Assembly: GCA_023313575.1 (NCBI GenBank)
Contig: JAJTTP010000030.1
Coordinates: 248,001 to 312,000, forward strand
Direction of reading: 5' to 3'
DNA: 64,000 nucleotides
DNA from: Eutypella sp. D-1
Taxonomy: Eukaryota; Ascomycota; Sordariomycetes; Xylariales; Diatrypaceae
Made by a program: the position numbers and the translations under genes. The notes under the pieces are model-generated. The model was not told the DNA's origin, did no database searches, and saw only the letters and a program-made list of their open reading frames with translations. Each line of letters starts with the position of its first letter. Within the stretch, counting starts at the first letter, position 1. Positions 1-11,694 of this stretch are shown piece by piece.

Positions 1-557
1 GAAAGAGGAGAGAATGTAAGTTGAATTTACTGCTCAAACTTTTACTTCAGCCCCTGGGTTACCTAGGTATTTAATTACCTTTGATCTGATACCTTATTAC
101 ATTCTCTGTCCCTTGATACCCATGTTGGTATCTCATATCTTCCCTGATAAGCCACAATCTCCCTGTTTTCCTTTTTCTCGTTCCTTCCAGCCTACCGCGG
201 ACTCTCACACTCTCCCTCTCCCCCTCCCCCATCCATCCCACCAAATGTCACCTCTACCTACCTACTAATTCTACATACCATTCCCCCCTCCCTGTTCAGC
301 CGCGGTCTTCCCATCCAAACACTTACCTAGGAGATAATGTTTCTTATCGATTACGTTTATTCGAGTTCATTTCAATCTCTTATCCTCAAACACATAACCC
401 GCTCACCCACCTTTACTACCTCATTGCATCACCCATACATTACCTTCTTTTCCTTTCCCACATTCTTTCCACCCTGGCCTAACCCTAGCCTTGCACCATC
501 CTCCATTTCCACGCCATATCTCGCTATAGAACGGTTTCATATCGCGACTTGAACTAT
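1..557. other. Upstream non-coding region, pyrimidine-rich
   Basis: No convincing coding sequence. From about 180 to 510 the + strand is strongly C/T-rich, which is common just upstream of fungal start codons, and it probably contains the promoter and leader of the gene that follows. A 71-codon reading frame at 337-552 has the low-complexity Ser/Thr/Phe/Pro composition expected of such a tract and is not called. Confidence 0.5.
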
Positions 558-1700
558 ATGCTTGCTATCCAATACACGGAGTTCTCCTCGAATGTACCAG
601 TATTAATCGATTGTACCGAACAGGATTCACCACCCCCGGGACCAAAACCTTCCACAATACCCCCGGTAGCTATTGAACCCGCGCGCCGTACGTCCACGAT
701 GTTGCAAGCGGTGCGCCCGATGGATGCCCAGGGCGACATAGCCATGGGTAATACTTCCCATTTTTCGTCCGTGCCCCCTCCACCGACGCCAACTCCAGGT
801 CATACCGGCGCGACACCGTATACGCCTCATTATGCGCCGAGGCCCAGTCCCACTCCGGTTCCTGTACCGCAGTATGGTGCGCACACTAATGCCCATCCTG
901 CTATGCATTACGCTTCACACCCCCCGCCTCAGACGCCCCAGACGCCCCAGATGCCGCAGACGCCGCACTATCAGCCGCATCAACCTCATCAACCGCACCA
1001 ACCGCACCAACCGCATCACCCGCATCAGCCTCCACCTTATAATGGATATCAGCCCCAGTATGGTACCTCGCCGATGCCGTTGCCTCCTCATCAGCCACCG
1101 CACCAACAACATCACATCCCGCCACCGATGCCGCACCAAATGAACAATCAAATGGCGCCCTATGACACACCACAGCGACTTGCCCCGTCGCCTGCGCGCA
1201 ATTCTGTCGCGCCCGTGCCAAGCCCTAACCTTCACGGCCAGCCGAACGGTTACAATCCTCCGCGTCCCATGGAGGTTTACCAGCTCGACGATGCGGTGAA
1301 TGCTCAGATCCCACTGGAGATTCGTGAGCAATTCCAGTGTGACGAGGATGGTCGCATGTTGTTCTTCACGCAGCCGCCCCTGGACCGTGCGCATCGCGGC
1401 ATAGCTAGCGAAAGCGCCGGTCTCGGCCACAGTGTTCGGTATCTTGCCGACCGGGCACGCGAGGTCGAGGATCGTCGGGCTAAGCGCAAGGCCAGGGACG
1501 AGCTACGCCAGCAAGAGGAGGCAAAGAGGCAGGCTGCCGAATTGGAAGCTGCCGAAAAGGAGAAGCAGGAGCTTATGGACCTCGCGGGCAACATGTTCGC
1601 CGGGTGGGTCAAGTCGATGGATAGGGAGAACGAGGCGCTGAAGGCAGCTTATGACGGATGGAGTGTGCAGGACGAGAAGATCGATGCTGTCAAGGGCTAA
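558..1700 (+). CDS. Pro/Gln/His-rich protein with C-terminal coiled coil, function unknown
   Basis: Single-exon frame giving about 380 residues from the ATG at 558. An in-frame ATG at 699 is an equally good start and would remove 47 residues. The first two thirds are low complexity: PPPPTPTP, repeated PQTP and a run of HQP units around residues 140-160, so probably disordered. The last 130 residues look folded: a segment beginning QIPLEIREQFQCDEDGRM, then ESAGLGHSVRYLADRA, then a charged Ala/Glu/Lys/Arg heptad-like helix (about residues 295-345) and a short C-terminal tail. This composition resembles subunits of nuclear regulatory complexes, but I recognise no named family. No membrane segment or signal peptide is visible. 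The gene stands alone, with more than 2 kb to the next one. Confidence 0.6.
   Translation: MLAIQYTEFSSNVPVLIDCTEQDSPPPGPKPSTIPPVAIEPARRTSTMLQAVRPMDAQGDIAMGNTSHFSSVPPPPTPTPGHTGATPYTPHYAPRPSPTPVPVPQYGAHTNAHPAMHYASHPPPQTPQTPQMPQTPHYQPHQPHQPHQPHQPHHPHQPPPYNGYQPQYGTSPMPLPPHQPPHQQHHIPPPMPHQMNNQMAPYDTPQRLAPSPARNSVAPVPSPNLHGQPNGYNPPRPMEVYQLDDAVNAQIPLEIREQFQCDEDGRMLFFTQPPLDRAHRGIASESAGLGHSVRYLADRAREVEDRRAKRKARDELRQQEEAKRQAAELEAAEKEKQELMDLAGNMFAGWVKSMDRENEALKAAYDGWSVQDEKIDAVKG
978..1030 (+). repeat. 9-nt coding microrepeat (His-Gln-Pro)
   Basis: Tandem units of the type CATCAACCN/CACCAACCG encode His-Gln-Pro repeats inside the Pro/Gln/His-rich protein. The units differ at third positions, so the tract is old or kept at the protein level rather than a fresh expansion. 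PQTP repeats precede it at about 926-970. Confidence 0.7.
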
Positions 1701-3796
1701 GCGGCACGATAGGGCTTTGGACGCGCCTTTCGTCAAGTACGAGTAGCATGGTGGCAGTGACGCCCGCACCCTAAGCATTATATCAACGGAGCTGTGTAAT
1801 AATACGATGGCGAATGGTTAGGGGAGTTTATAGATACCATAATAGTATCGTGCGTCTTTTGCTTAAGAGGGCTAATTAATCCCTTATCTCATTGGAGAGG
1901 GACTGCAGGTTTTCGTGCAGCATCCAAAAGTGAACTAAGGACTATTACTAGGGAGCTCGAAGTACCAGACCACCCACCCATCAGCGTCTATCCAGCAAGA
2001 GGTGAGCCTAGGCTTTTAGGAGGACAGACAGACTTCAGCAGATACGCAAGGTCGCTGTCCCCCCTTCTTAGCCCCTACCTCAGGCCATCATCAATATCTA
2101 ACCTCCGGAGTTTACTATCGTGGGTATGGTAGGGATGTAGTAGGCATTTTACATAGTACTTAACGCTTACGATGTGCCAAGGTAGGGTTTAACTGGGCAG
2201 GGTTTTTAAGGGCTTAACATTTAACTTCGCAGTTCTAGTACAGCAACTTTCTTTCATTAATGTTGGAATGCACATCTACCTGGGCATGTAGCCATAGTCT
2301 TTATATCTATGCCGAGGTGGATACTACTTACCTACATATATGTACTTACTCAGGCAAAGGTAACCTGGAACCCGCAGATGTCATGTGTAAGGGTAGTTAG
2401 GTAGGTGGATTGGTGGGTTAGGGTTCTTCTTTCCTGGCCTGCATAGGTACTTCTTACTTACCAACTTGCATCCCTATGTAGGCAGGTACTACCTAGAGCT
2501 ACTTTAGATGAGATAAACTTTATTAAGATCCCCAAATCGGGGGTGGCAGAAGGAAATCGCCACTGAAGCTACTCAGGTACAGGAAGGACCTGTGGATCCA
2601 TAGGCCGAACCCAGTCATACCCAGCCAACCAGCTCTCTCTCTAGTACGCTAACATCCAGCATAGGTACCTAAACCTAAGGATCCAATCTACTTATGTAAG
2701 CAAGCTAGATCCAGCCCGTTGACCCAACTATTAGGTTCATCCTGATCCGTGGATTCTTTTTTAACATTTCCAACTTTAATTCTTTGAAAATAATGCGACT
2801 CTGAATTATATGAGGTCATTTTCTAGTTCTTTCTACTCTTTCTACAACCTTGAAAACCTCCGTTTGACTTTGGTGGTTTTTTGGTCTGGGGGAACGCTTT
2901 AACAACTTACGTTTGCCACTTCTGGTATTTAATCCGGCCATCCACCCCCACCTACCTACACTTGCCAGTCTGCCAGTCTGCCCTACCTGGAACCTATCTA
3001 CAAAATTACCCATTGATAATTCCCGAGGTCTTTTTACTCATTTCAAGTTGTCGAGACATTGTTTGTCCTTCATTTCTCTCACCTTCATTGATCTCCATTA
3101 ACCACTCTTTCCTTCTTTCTTCCACCTCACTTTTTGGGGGCCACCAGCCTGCATCTGTCTTCTGATTGCAGTGTCTTCTACGTACAGCCTAGCATCCCAT
3201 GATATTCGGAAGTACCGGCGGGGACTCGGTAATTTAAAGTGGTAGTACTCCATACAGTAGTTGCATCTCTGGAGTGGTGTGCTGTCAACGCTTCTCAGGT
3301 CACTGCAGGTCATCGTCATTACACGCATGTGATCGTTCAGTGCGGCGAATCAATCCAATCGATCAAAATTAATCAATGCCTGGTATAAGATTATTTATGC
3401 ACTTGGGCAGATAAATCAGGAACTACGACAGGAGATACAACTGTGCTAACATTTTGTTAGCTATGTGGTCTACAGGTTCCATTTGTTGCTGTTCACCTTC
3501 TAATTCTCTCCAACTTCAGTACCTCACTTAGTACTTCATTCACATACACAACCCACGTAGCGTACTAAAGTACCTACTATATGATCCATCCTCTCCTCCT
3601 GAACAGCTCCAGCTATTTCTATCAACCCTTGGAAACCCCCACCACTCCTTTTATCATCTCCTCTTCACACTCACCCCCCCCCCCTTTCTTATTCCCGCCC
3701 TCATTTATCTATCATCTACTATTTTAAATAAACGTACACTTTGGTTGTCGATCAATTTTGGTCGAAGAGGTTGAATTTTCAAAACCTTGGAAGGTC
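1701..3796. other. Intergenic region, no gene seen
   Basis: About 2.1 kb without a supported gene. It contains many copies of TACCTACCTAGGTA-like words (2280-2720), a low-complexity habit seen again at 9180-9290 and 10580-10610 of this window. Short frames at 2816-3165 lack coding character. The last 250 bases are C/T-rich (3590-3720) and probably hold the promoter of the NYN-domain gene. Confidence 0.5.
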
Positions 3797-5651
3797 ATGG
3801 CCATTGATCCCTCGGACAGTTTGGGTATCAAGATGTTGAAAGTGTCGAGCGGGAGAAACCCTCCAGAGTCGGCCGCATCCCCGAAGTTGTTGAAGGTTGT
3901 TGCGCAACAGCCAGGTCCTGATGGTTCCAGAGTTGTCCGGAAGCGAGCTTCTATTCCCCGCCTGGGTGCCGGCTTCGGTGACATCTTGACTCACCTAGAT
4001 GTCCTCACCAGTACGTCTAAAAATGTCTCCGGCACCTCTAAAAGAAACTCAGATGGAACGACATCTACAGCCAAAGCGGCCACCGCAAAATCCACACACG
4101 CACCAAAGAATTCAGGACAGAAGCTATCTATAGATAAGGAGGTCGAAGAACTTGATCTCTCTGATTCACCACTTACCCCGACTGACGAGGATGTGAGCTT
4201 TGACTCGGCAATCAACCCCTCTGTTGATTATTCCTTCTCTACTCCCAACTCAACACCGCCACTTCCCAAAGGGCAAGACGATGGCCAGTACGATTCAGTA
4301 TTGGTTACGCCAGTACCAAAGAGCTTGTTGCAACCCATGCCTCACTTGGCGGACAAGCTCATCAATGTGAGGCCTGACCTTACGGGCCCAGAGAGGAAGA
4401 GGCATAAGTCTCCAGTTTCTTCGGACCCCGCTACGCCTCCAAATGACTTCAACACAACAAAGATCCTCCCAGGATATCCTTTTCCCAAACCAGCAAGCGC
4501 CCAAAGCAGTCAATGCATAGGGAGTACACAAGCGGATGAGATTTGCTACTGTGTTAGAGACCTCATGAAGGAGTTTGGTACTGGAGCAATGCAGTGGTCC
4601 ACGCCCGCTGAACGACAGCCAGCAGCCCATTGGAATGCATGCTCACCCACTTTTGTTCCCAATTACCGACCTATCGAAGGGGGCCACGTTAGTTTCGTAC
4701 CCATTAGCACCTATCCTACGCTTTCCCCTGGAGTTGTTTATCTTACCCCCATCCCGCATCACCAACCATTCAAGGTATTGTCAAGGGAACAAAAACTTGC
4801 CTTGTTGGAATTCAAGCTCAACCGGCACATCCTTGAAGATGGAAACCGAGCGAACGGCTCTATCGCCGTGCATATTTTTGTGGACATGTCGAACATTTGG
4901 ATCGGGTTCATCAACGCTATGAAGGCAGCTCTAGGTATGCCACAGAGCTCTTATCTGAAGTCTCCCATCTCCTTCGAAATTCTAGCACGCATTTTAGAAC
5001 GCGGCCGGAACGTACAGAAGCGTGTTCTTGCTGGGTCATTGGCATTCCCCGCTTCGCGTCGTGAGAACTGGCCATTTCACCTCAGAGAGGCAGAGAACAT
5101 GAATTACGACATGAACATCTTCGACAGAGTACAGATCGAGCCGAGGATTCATAAAAGATCGGGGCGCCAAGGTCGCGGTTCAAATGACACCACTAGCTCT
5201 GACGAATCGATGGACAACACAACTATGAAGCTCGGCAAGAAGCATGGGGAGCAGGGTGTAGGTAAGTATCTTTTGGGAGCCGATGCAGCTGCCAGCTGTG
5301 CCTATCCACATATAAGCCCGGCTCTAACGGAAATATACCATAAGCTAACAAGTCTTCTTTCCAGATGAGAACCTACATCTCAACATGATGCACAGCATCA
5401 TCGACAACAAGGAACCTGGAACAATGGTCCTGGCTACCGGTGATGCCGCGCAAGCTCAATTTTCAGACGGTTTCAAACAGCATGCGACTCGAGCGCTGAA
5501 GGCTGGGTGGAGAGTCGAAGTTGTCAGCTGGAGCCGCAACATGTCTTCCGCTTGGCGAGACCCTGAATTCATTGCAGAATTTGGCGGCCTATTTCGAATC
5601 ATCGAGCTCGATGAGTTCATTGAAGAACTCTATGCCGGCCGTCTGGAATAA
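3797..5651 (+). CDS. NYN-domain (limkain-type, PIN-like) protein
   Basis: Two exons: 3797-5261 and 5365-5651, joined over a 103-nt intron (GTAAGT donor, CTTTCCAG acceptor) that restores the frame as Asp-Glu-Asn; 583 residues. The first 350 residues are Ser/Thr/Pro-rich and probably disordered. The NYN fold begins at IFVDMSNIWIGF (about residue 358), where the Asp of VDMSN is the expected first acidic metal ligand. It continues across the splice to VLATGD (about 510-515) and WRVEVVSWSRNMS, and ends FRIIELDEFIEELYAG. NYN proteins are PIN-like RNases or RNA-binding proteins in RNA turnover and silencing. A charged low-complexity insert (SGRQGRGSNDTTSSDES) interrupts the domain just before the intron. 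The start is the first ATG in frame (GTCATGG context); an upstream exon is not excluded. Confidence 0.8.
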
Positions 5652-7349
5652 TATGGCCATGACATCTACCTGTGTCTATATCCCTCATCTTACATCGCCC
5701 ACTGCACCTTTTTCATTCGTTTACTGCCAAGGTCATTTTCGATACCCCTATCTATATACCACGGTTCTTGGCGTTCATTCGTTTTTATCGAGTCCTTGCA
5801 GGGATCTAACTGTTTTATTTCGTCTCGAATCTTATTTTCTTCTATGCACGATAGCCACACACACACGACTGACGAAAGAACTACATGAGACGGCGTTTCA
5901 ATTGATTTCGTGTTCGGCCGACATATTCGACGTTATCTTATTTTGTCATTACATTTGCTCTTACCAAGGTTCATATCACCACCGAGGACGAATGCCATGT
6001 GGGGTGTATCAAGACTTGGCCGCGATATTGAGACTTCCAACTCTAAATAGACGCCATATGCACCGAGCTCAACTATTCGTATATATTGCCAGCAATCGTT
6101 TTACTCCAGGAGCTACGATGTTCACGACCAGATTTGACACCTACATTCGATTTATGAATTCGGAGAGATGAAAGGTCAGATCAACCAATAGAGGACATTT
6201 TGGCACCACCCAGATCCATACTGTGCGTTCTGGTTATGTGACAACCATCTTTTCTAGGTTGCATCTTGGTACATCGGTGGGAGTCTGGAATATTTTTACA
6301 CGTTTGCGTGATACCCCGGGGAGAAGAATGGTTGACAAGCATTTTTTTGGCGTTGGGAGAAGGGCACTCCATTTGTGCATTGCTGGTGACGACATGCATG
6401 GCAAGGGAATTGGCCAGGGTTAACCATGTCAGTAACGTCTATGGTGCCCAATCGGTTTGCCTCGGACGACGTTTCCAAGGAGCCTTGAAGAATCGCATCA
6501 TTGAGCTGTTTGCATGTGCTTTTGGCTAGGTAGCTTAGCTTCATGGTCGCTATGATATAAGTGCAATGGACGCACAGTCTCGTCCCTATTCAAACTATAA
6601 GTTATTATTCATAGCCTCCCGTCTATGTTGTACCGCTTACTATGAAGTTCCTTGGTGTCGTGACATTGATGATCGTCAAAAGGTAGCAGTGTGTTACGAT
6701 GGTGGTAGAAAGTGAGATAGGATGGGCTGATTCTCGACTGCGAACCGTCCAGAAAATGTAATATATCACGACGGCGCACATAGCAGCGCTGCTACAATAG
6801 AACCCGATCTTCATCTAGTATAAGTTCTCTGCTATCTGCGCATTAGCATGTTCGGCCGCGCCTAGGTGTCTTATGGACAACCATCCCCTTTCTGCGGAAC
6901 TAAGGGCCTTCCCTAGTATTGACCAACACTAGTCCGCGTAGACTCAACCTAAAGCTTTCGGTGTCGCTCGACGGAAGAAGGAACTGAGTGATGTAGAGGT
7001 CAGCCACCGAAGAATGGTCATACTAGTAGGGTAGATCTTCAGGCATACGGCGAGTAGACTGGTTTCAACCAAGTGGGAAACCCTGTCATGACCAGGTTAC
7101 GTAATATCAACTTGTCTTGTCCGTTTTTAGCACAGGTCATGGTTCTCTAAACACACCGAGTCCATGATATTCCCTACCCCTCCACTGCCCACGCCATAAC
7201 GCCATCTGATCCGGCCAGCATACACCACGCCTTGGCCGTCGCATGGCCCGCCTTTTCTTGCAGATTGACACCTTCCCCGATGTCCAGCAGCACCTTGGGC
7301 AAAAGAGGAAGAAGCAAACTCGTCGATTCATACTATTTACACTGCAAAC
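5652..7349. other. Intergenic region, no gene seen
   Basis: About 1.7 kb between the NYN gene and the convergent glycosyltransferase gene. It must hold both 3' untranslated regions. A 216-codon frame at 5521-6171 starts inside the NYN exon in another frame and runs into the 3' region; it has no domain and is not called. Other frames here are under 90 codons with no coding signal. Confidence 0.5.
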
Positions 7350-8779
7350 CTAGAAGCTTTCCATGTCCGTCCCCATGATCATGTTCCTTAGGTTATTCCT
7401 CACCGACCACACGATATTTTCGGTAGTCCCGTGTTCGCGCACCTCGCCGTTGGCAACAGTCTGAATGTCGCTGTCGCCGGTGACGAGACCCTTGGCCTTG
7501 TGGTGAAAGAACAGAGGCGGTGTAACGCTGACGCATCGCGTGTCGAGACCACGGTCCCCCGCCTCGGCGTCGTTCGGCGCGGCGCGGCTCGACACGGCGC
7601 GGCGACAGAGCCCTGCCAGCGCATTGTCGAAGGGCCCTGTCAGGTGGTCCACCGAGAGGTCGAACAGGACCTTGCGAGCCCCTCGGTTGGAGAGCGCGTA
7701 GGCAAAGCTGCAGATCGGCCCCCCGGTTATGTGCACCCACCGGGTGTGCGGCGGGTGGCTCGCGAAGTCGATGAGGCCGGTCACCTTGTCGGGTGCCGGG
7801 ACCGTGGGATCATCAGGGATGGTGAACTTCCTGCGCATGAACTGGATGCCCGGATTCTCGCGCGGCTTCTCCTTGTTCTCTTCGAGCAGCTCGGGGAAGA
7901 CCTCGCCGCAGTGGCCCAGCCATAGTAGGTCCCAGTCCGCGCCGTAGGGTGAAGAAGTCGACGTGTCATTCCCCGGTGATTCGAAGAGTTGCCTCGCCCC
8001 TTGCGCCACCATGGGAAGCTGCGACTTGAGCCGGGTGTCCCAGTCCATGTCGTCCTCCATCTATGAACACACGTAGGAGTATTAGTAGGATGGCAACGAA
8101 ACGATTAGTCTACACTTACGATAAGAGCAGATTCTAGATCTTCTTCGATGATTCTATGTGTTGTTAGTCATGAGTTCTTTCCAAAATTTTAACTCATCAA
8201 TGCTGCAGTTCAACTCACGCCGACGAGTGAGCATAGAGGAGTGTTTGGATATGAGTAATGGAAGTAACTTGATCATCACTCACTCACTTACCTTCGTACA
8301 GCCGTCATATGACCTCTCCAGGAGCCGAGATTAGTATTCCATAGCTTTTCACGTTCGATGCCGAACGGGATGGCCTTGTCCGGTATGTCCTCGCCCTTCA
8401 CACCATCGACCCATTCCACGTGGAAGCCCGTCAGGGCGCTGGCGAGTGCGATGGCATCGCGCTTGTCGCTGCGTTCGGGTAGGCCGACGACAAATATCTT
8501 AGAAAATCCGAGGGAACTGTTGGATACCCTATCAATGTCCGCGGGTTGCAATTTAGTTTTGTATACTTCGTCTCTGGAGGGATCGGCCGTCGCACTGGGT
8601 GTCGAAACGGGCGCCGGGACGTCGTCGACTACCACCCTTGTGATGGAACTGAGGTCTAACCCCGACGGCCGGGGAGTAAGGATTAAGAAAGTTATTATTA
8701 TGACCACGGCGGCGCTCACAATGACGACATAGCGCGGAAGTGGTCGACGGGCAGCCGTCTTGGAACTTAGGAAAGTCAT
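7350..8779 (-). CDS. Glycosyltransferase family 25 (type II membrane protein)
   Basis: Three exons on the minus strand: 8779-8292, 8153-8120 and 8060-7350, giving 410 residues. The 34-nt middle exon is too short for routine ORF finding. It reads RIIEEDLESALI and joins in phase both ways; each intron has GTAAGT and CATAG or ACATAG, and branch-point-like CTAAC/CTAAT words. The protein starts with a short basic tail and a membrane anchor (about residues 18-38, VVIVSAAVVIIITFLIL), typical of Golgi glycosyltransferases. The GT25 fold follows: IFVVGLPERSDKRDA, GSWRGHMTAVRR, then the MEDDMDWD acidic motif at about 175-182 that in this family binds sugar nucleotide and metal. A late HITGG..CSFAYALS segment is also typical of fungal GT25. 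Substrate cannot be told from sequence. Confidence 0.87.
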
Positions 8780-9965
8780 GGTAGTGAACTTTCAGATTGC
8801 AAAATAGCAAAAGCAAGTTCCCGAGGGAGAAGTCGCATTGACGAGTATTCGAGGATAAGAATGCGTCTCTACTAAATAATAATGGGTATGTCTACATTGA
8901 GTATCGAGGCTACCGATGAGATATTCAGAAAGCCGCACTGAAGGTCTATAAATGAAAACACGCGCCTAGCCCTGGAGGTCGGCGGGGAGAGACAGTGGCA
9001 CTTGACGCTGACGGAGCTGGGAGGGAGAAGACATGGAAGGGGAGAGAGATGGACGGTGACAGCAGTTGCGACGTGTAATGTTACGGTAGGTAGGTGCACA
9101 CATGTGTAAGGTTAATTCCCCCAAGTCTCCCCTCCCAGTCTCTCTCTCAGTCCCTACTTGCCTATCACTCTATGCGCCTCTAGTTACTCGTGTAGATACA
9201 CTATTCTTAGACACGTACCTACTTACCTATATACTTACCTGCATGTATATCTTTTCCATTAAATAAGTATCAGAAGGTAGCTAGAGGTAGATAGGTAGTC
9301 TTCGGGGCGCGGAGGGGATGAGTCAGCTCGGATGAAAGACGAGGAGGCAGGGAGAACGTCTGCTTCGGATTCACTGGCCGTCGGTCGACTCCCTCCGCTT
9401 GTGATTCGATGGCGACATCACTCATCACCAGCATGTAAGCTTCGCGGCTTGCATAAGTCCCAGTGAAATGAGACGAAGAGTGCGGCACAGGGCGCATAAT
9501 GTGGCGTCATGGCGGCCTGGACCCTGATAGTCAAGACAGTTCATCTCATTAAGAACCCCCACTGGCCGCATCGGCCCCCACCCCTGGGTGTTTATGACCA
9601 GGCTCTGGCATGCTGCTGAAAGGTGCTGGCTAGGAAGGAAGAAGGCAAGGAAGATTCTGGCTATTGGTGGGCTGGGAAATAGGCTGAAGAGATACACATG
9701 CGCAGATCATCACCAGCCAACCACCACCTACCTCTCTTGCTCAATAAGACGCCTTTACGCCCTTCGCGTCGCCCTCTGGCCTTAGGGAAACTGAGTCAGT
9801 CCGGTTTCGTGGCACATTGCGGTGCGACTCAACGGCGTATGCCTCAAAAGCTAGCGTGTACCGTTTTGTATATGTCTCGCGTATTTGACGCGTATTGGAT
9901 GCCATGAACGGATGTGATGAGAGGGGAAAGAGTGGTTGAGTGGGTGTAGACAAGGGCTGCAAGGG

Positions 9966-9989
9966 ATAGATAGATAGATAGATAGATAG
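9966..9989. repeat. GATA microsatellite
   Basis: Several uninterrupted tetranucleotide units of the GATA type in non-coding DNA. Confidence 0.85.
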
Positions 9990-10289
9990 GCGGGACAGAC
10001 GAGAATCTCGAATATCTCAAAATTGCAAGGATCTCGACGATCGTGAGGATCTCAGATCTACAGTAGCTTGGCTGCTTGGTTTCACGGTGCGCATATCCGG
10101 CGTATCTTATCGACGATAACCGACCAACCGACCTTTCTTGCCCTTTACAGACCTCCCAATATTTCAGGGTTGCATAGATTTAATGATCTATGCATGTGGT
10201 CGGTCCAATCAAGAATAGAGATGTTTGTGAGATATGCCGTGGGATGTCTCAATAGAGGAAGTCCTACCTGTCAACCTGTAAAAAAACGT

Positions 10290-10346
10290 TGGTACGTTGG
10301 TTGGTTGGTACGCTGGTTAGTACGCTGGTTGGTACACTGGTACGGT
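10290..10346. repeat. Degenerate minisatellite, about 15-nt unit
   Basis: Three to four imperfect tandem copies of a unit like GGTTGGTACGCTGGT. It lies in non-coding DNA and creates a spurious Trp-Leu-Val-Arg repeat in one frame. Confidence 0.75.
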
Positions 10347-10902
10347 AGCCGTCAATGGAAGGTTGTCACCCTGTCTATAGGCCTGTCACCGCGTCTGCAC
10401 GTCTGCACGTCTATCTGTCACTTCTTAATCTGGATTAGTTCTATGCCAAGAAATTTAGATAGTTTTAATGGGACACGGGAAGATGTGGGTACGAAGTACA
10501 TTTAATGGGATGCATATATCAGGTATATGAAGCAAAGCGATTACCGCCTTCAATTCGACCTACTAAGGTAGCAGCATGTAAGTTACCTACATATGTACCT
10601 AGGTATGCACTATTCACTATTCCGAAGTACCTAACCCTTCTATGTACACAAGGCCATCCATCTCAGCTTTCCTATTTTCCCATCTTTCATTTTCCTCACC
10701 AAACTTATACATTACGATTCCAACACATCCACCCTTCAAAACAGATATACAAACGTTGACGATCACAAGTACTTGGTTACTTACCCAGGCTGCCAGGGAC
10801 ATTAATTTTTATTTTCATTTTTTTAAAAAAAACAAAGAAAACCAAGAAAACAGCAACACAGCAACACAGCAACACAGCCCACCCAGCACATCATCATTCA
10901 CG

Positions 10903-11694
10903 ATGTCTGAAAGAAAGGTTCTCGCCAAATACTACCCCCCGGATTTCGACCCTCGACAACTACAGCGTGTTCGTGGCCCAAAGCAGGTCGGCCCCAAGGT
11001 CCAGACTGTCCGCCTTATGTCTCCTTTCTCCATGAAGTGTACATCCTGCGGTGAATACATATATAAAGGTCGCAAGTTCAATGCTCGGAAGGAGACTCCC
11101 GACGAGAAGTACCTGGGAATCCAAATCTTCAGGTTTTATATCAGATGTACACGCTGCTCCGCCGAGATCACCTTCAAGACCGACCCGAAGACCCAAGATT
11201 ATGTCTGTGAAAGGGGTGCTAAACGGAATACTGAGCCCTGGCGCGCCGGTCCCCAGGAAACCGACGAGGAGCGCCTCGACCGCCTCGAGCGGGAAGAAGA
11301 AGAGGAAGAGTCCAAAAATGCCATGGCCGAGCTCGAGGCCAAGACTGTCGATGCCAAACGGGAGATGGCTGTCGCTGATGCCCTCGATGAGATTCGCACA
11401 CGGAATGCTGCTCGCGAAACTGCCGCCGCCCAAGACCCATCGAGCGGCCCGTCTATCGACCTTGCCCTGCACGCCGCCCAGGAAGAGCAAGATCGAATAG
11501 ATGCAGAAGAAGCGAGGAAAGCATTCCAACGCGCCCGCGAAAATACTGATCTCCCAGCTGTGACCGAGGAGATAATGGAGGAAGATATTACCAACCAAAC
11601 CGAACCACCACCCCGCATCCCAGCACCGAAATCAAGGAAGACCAACAGGAAGGAGGAGCTCAGAGCAAGACTGGGTATCAAGCGGAAAACATGA
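10903..11694 (+). CDS. Pre-mRNA splicing factor Yju2/Cwc16 family
   Basis: Single exon, 263 residues from the ATG at 10903, close to the length of yeast Yju2. The N-terminus MSERKVLAKYYPPDFDP and the core VRLMSPFSMKCTSCGEYIYKG are hallmark Yju2/CCDC94 sequence. The four zinc ligands are visible as Cys46-x2-Cys49 and Cys82-x2-Cys85, followed by ITFKTDP and NTEPW. The C-terminal half is Glu/Arg/Ala-rich, predicted helical or coiled coil, and ends in a basic tail, as in relatives. In yeast, Yju2 joins the spliceosome through the Prp19-associated complex and promotes the first catalytic step. The start is firm: the conserved N-terminus begins at this Met, while the frame upstream of it is low-complexity leader. 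Confidence 0.95.
   Translation: MSERKVLAKYYPPDFDPRQLQRVRGPKQVGPKVQTVRLMSPFSMKCTSCGEYIYKGRKFNARKETPDEKYLGIQIFRFYIRCTRCSAEITFKTDPKTQDYVCERGAKRNTEPWRAGPQETDEERLDRLEREEEEEESKNAMAELEAKTVDAKREMAVADALDEIRTRNAARETAAAQDPSSGPSIDLALHAAQEEQDRIDAEEARKAFQRARENTDLPAVTEEIMEEDITNQTEPPPRIPAPKSRKTNRKEELRARLGIKRKT

Larger units (their letters stand above)
8780..10902. other. Intergenic region with simple repeats
   Basis: About 2.1 kb with no supported gene. It contains a GATA microsatellite (about 9966-9989), a degenerate minisatellite at 10290-10346, and a pyrimidine-rich leader before the next gene with AACACAGC repeats (about 10851-10880). A 145-codon + frame at 10068-10505 owes its W-L-V-R repeats to the minisatellite and is not called. 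Confidence 0.5.

Noticed and set aside
978..1030. CRISPR-like array
   Set aside because: 9-nt units without spacers, in a coding region of a fungal genome; it encodes His-Gln-Pro repeats.
5521..6171. 216-codon + frame overlapping the end of the NYN gene
   Set aside because: It begins in a different frame inside the second NYN exon, continues into AT-rich 3' DNA, and has no domain, signal or splice support.
7431..7925. 164-codon + frame over the GT25 gene
   Set aside because: Antisense to a well-supported GC-rich exon; no recognisable domain.
10068..10505. 145-codon + frame with repeated Trp-Leu-Val-Arg
   Set aside because: The repeat comes from a non-coding minisatellite and the rest has no coding character.
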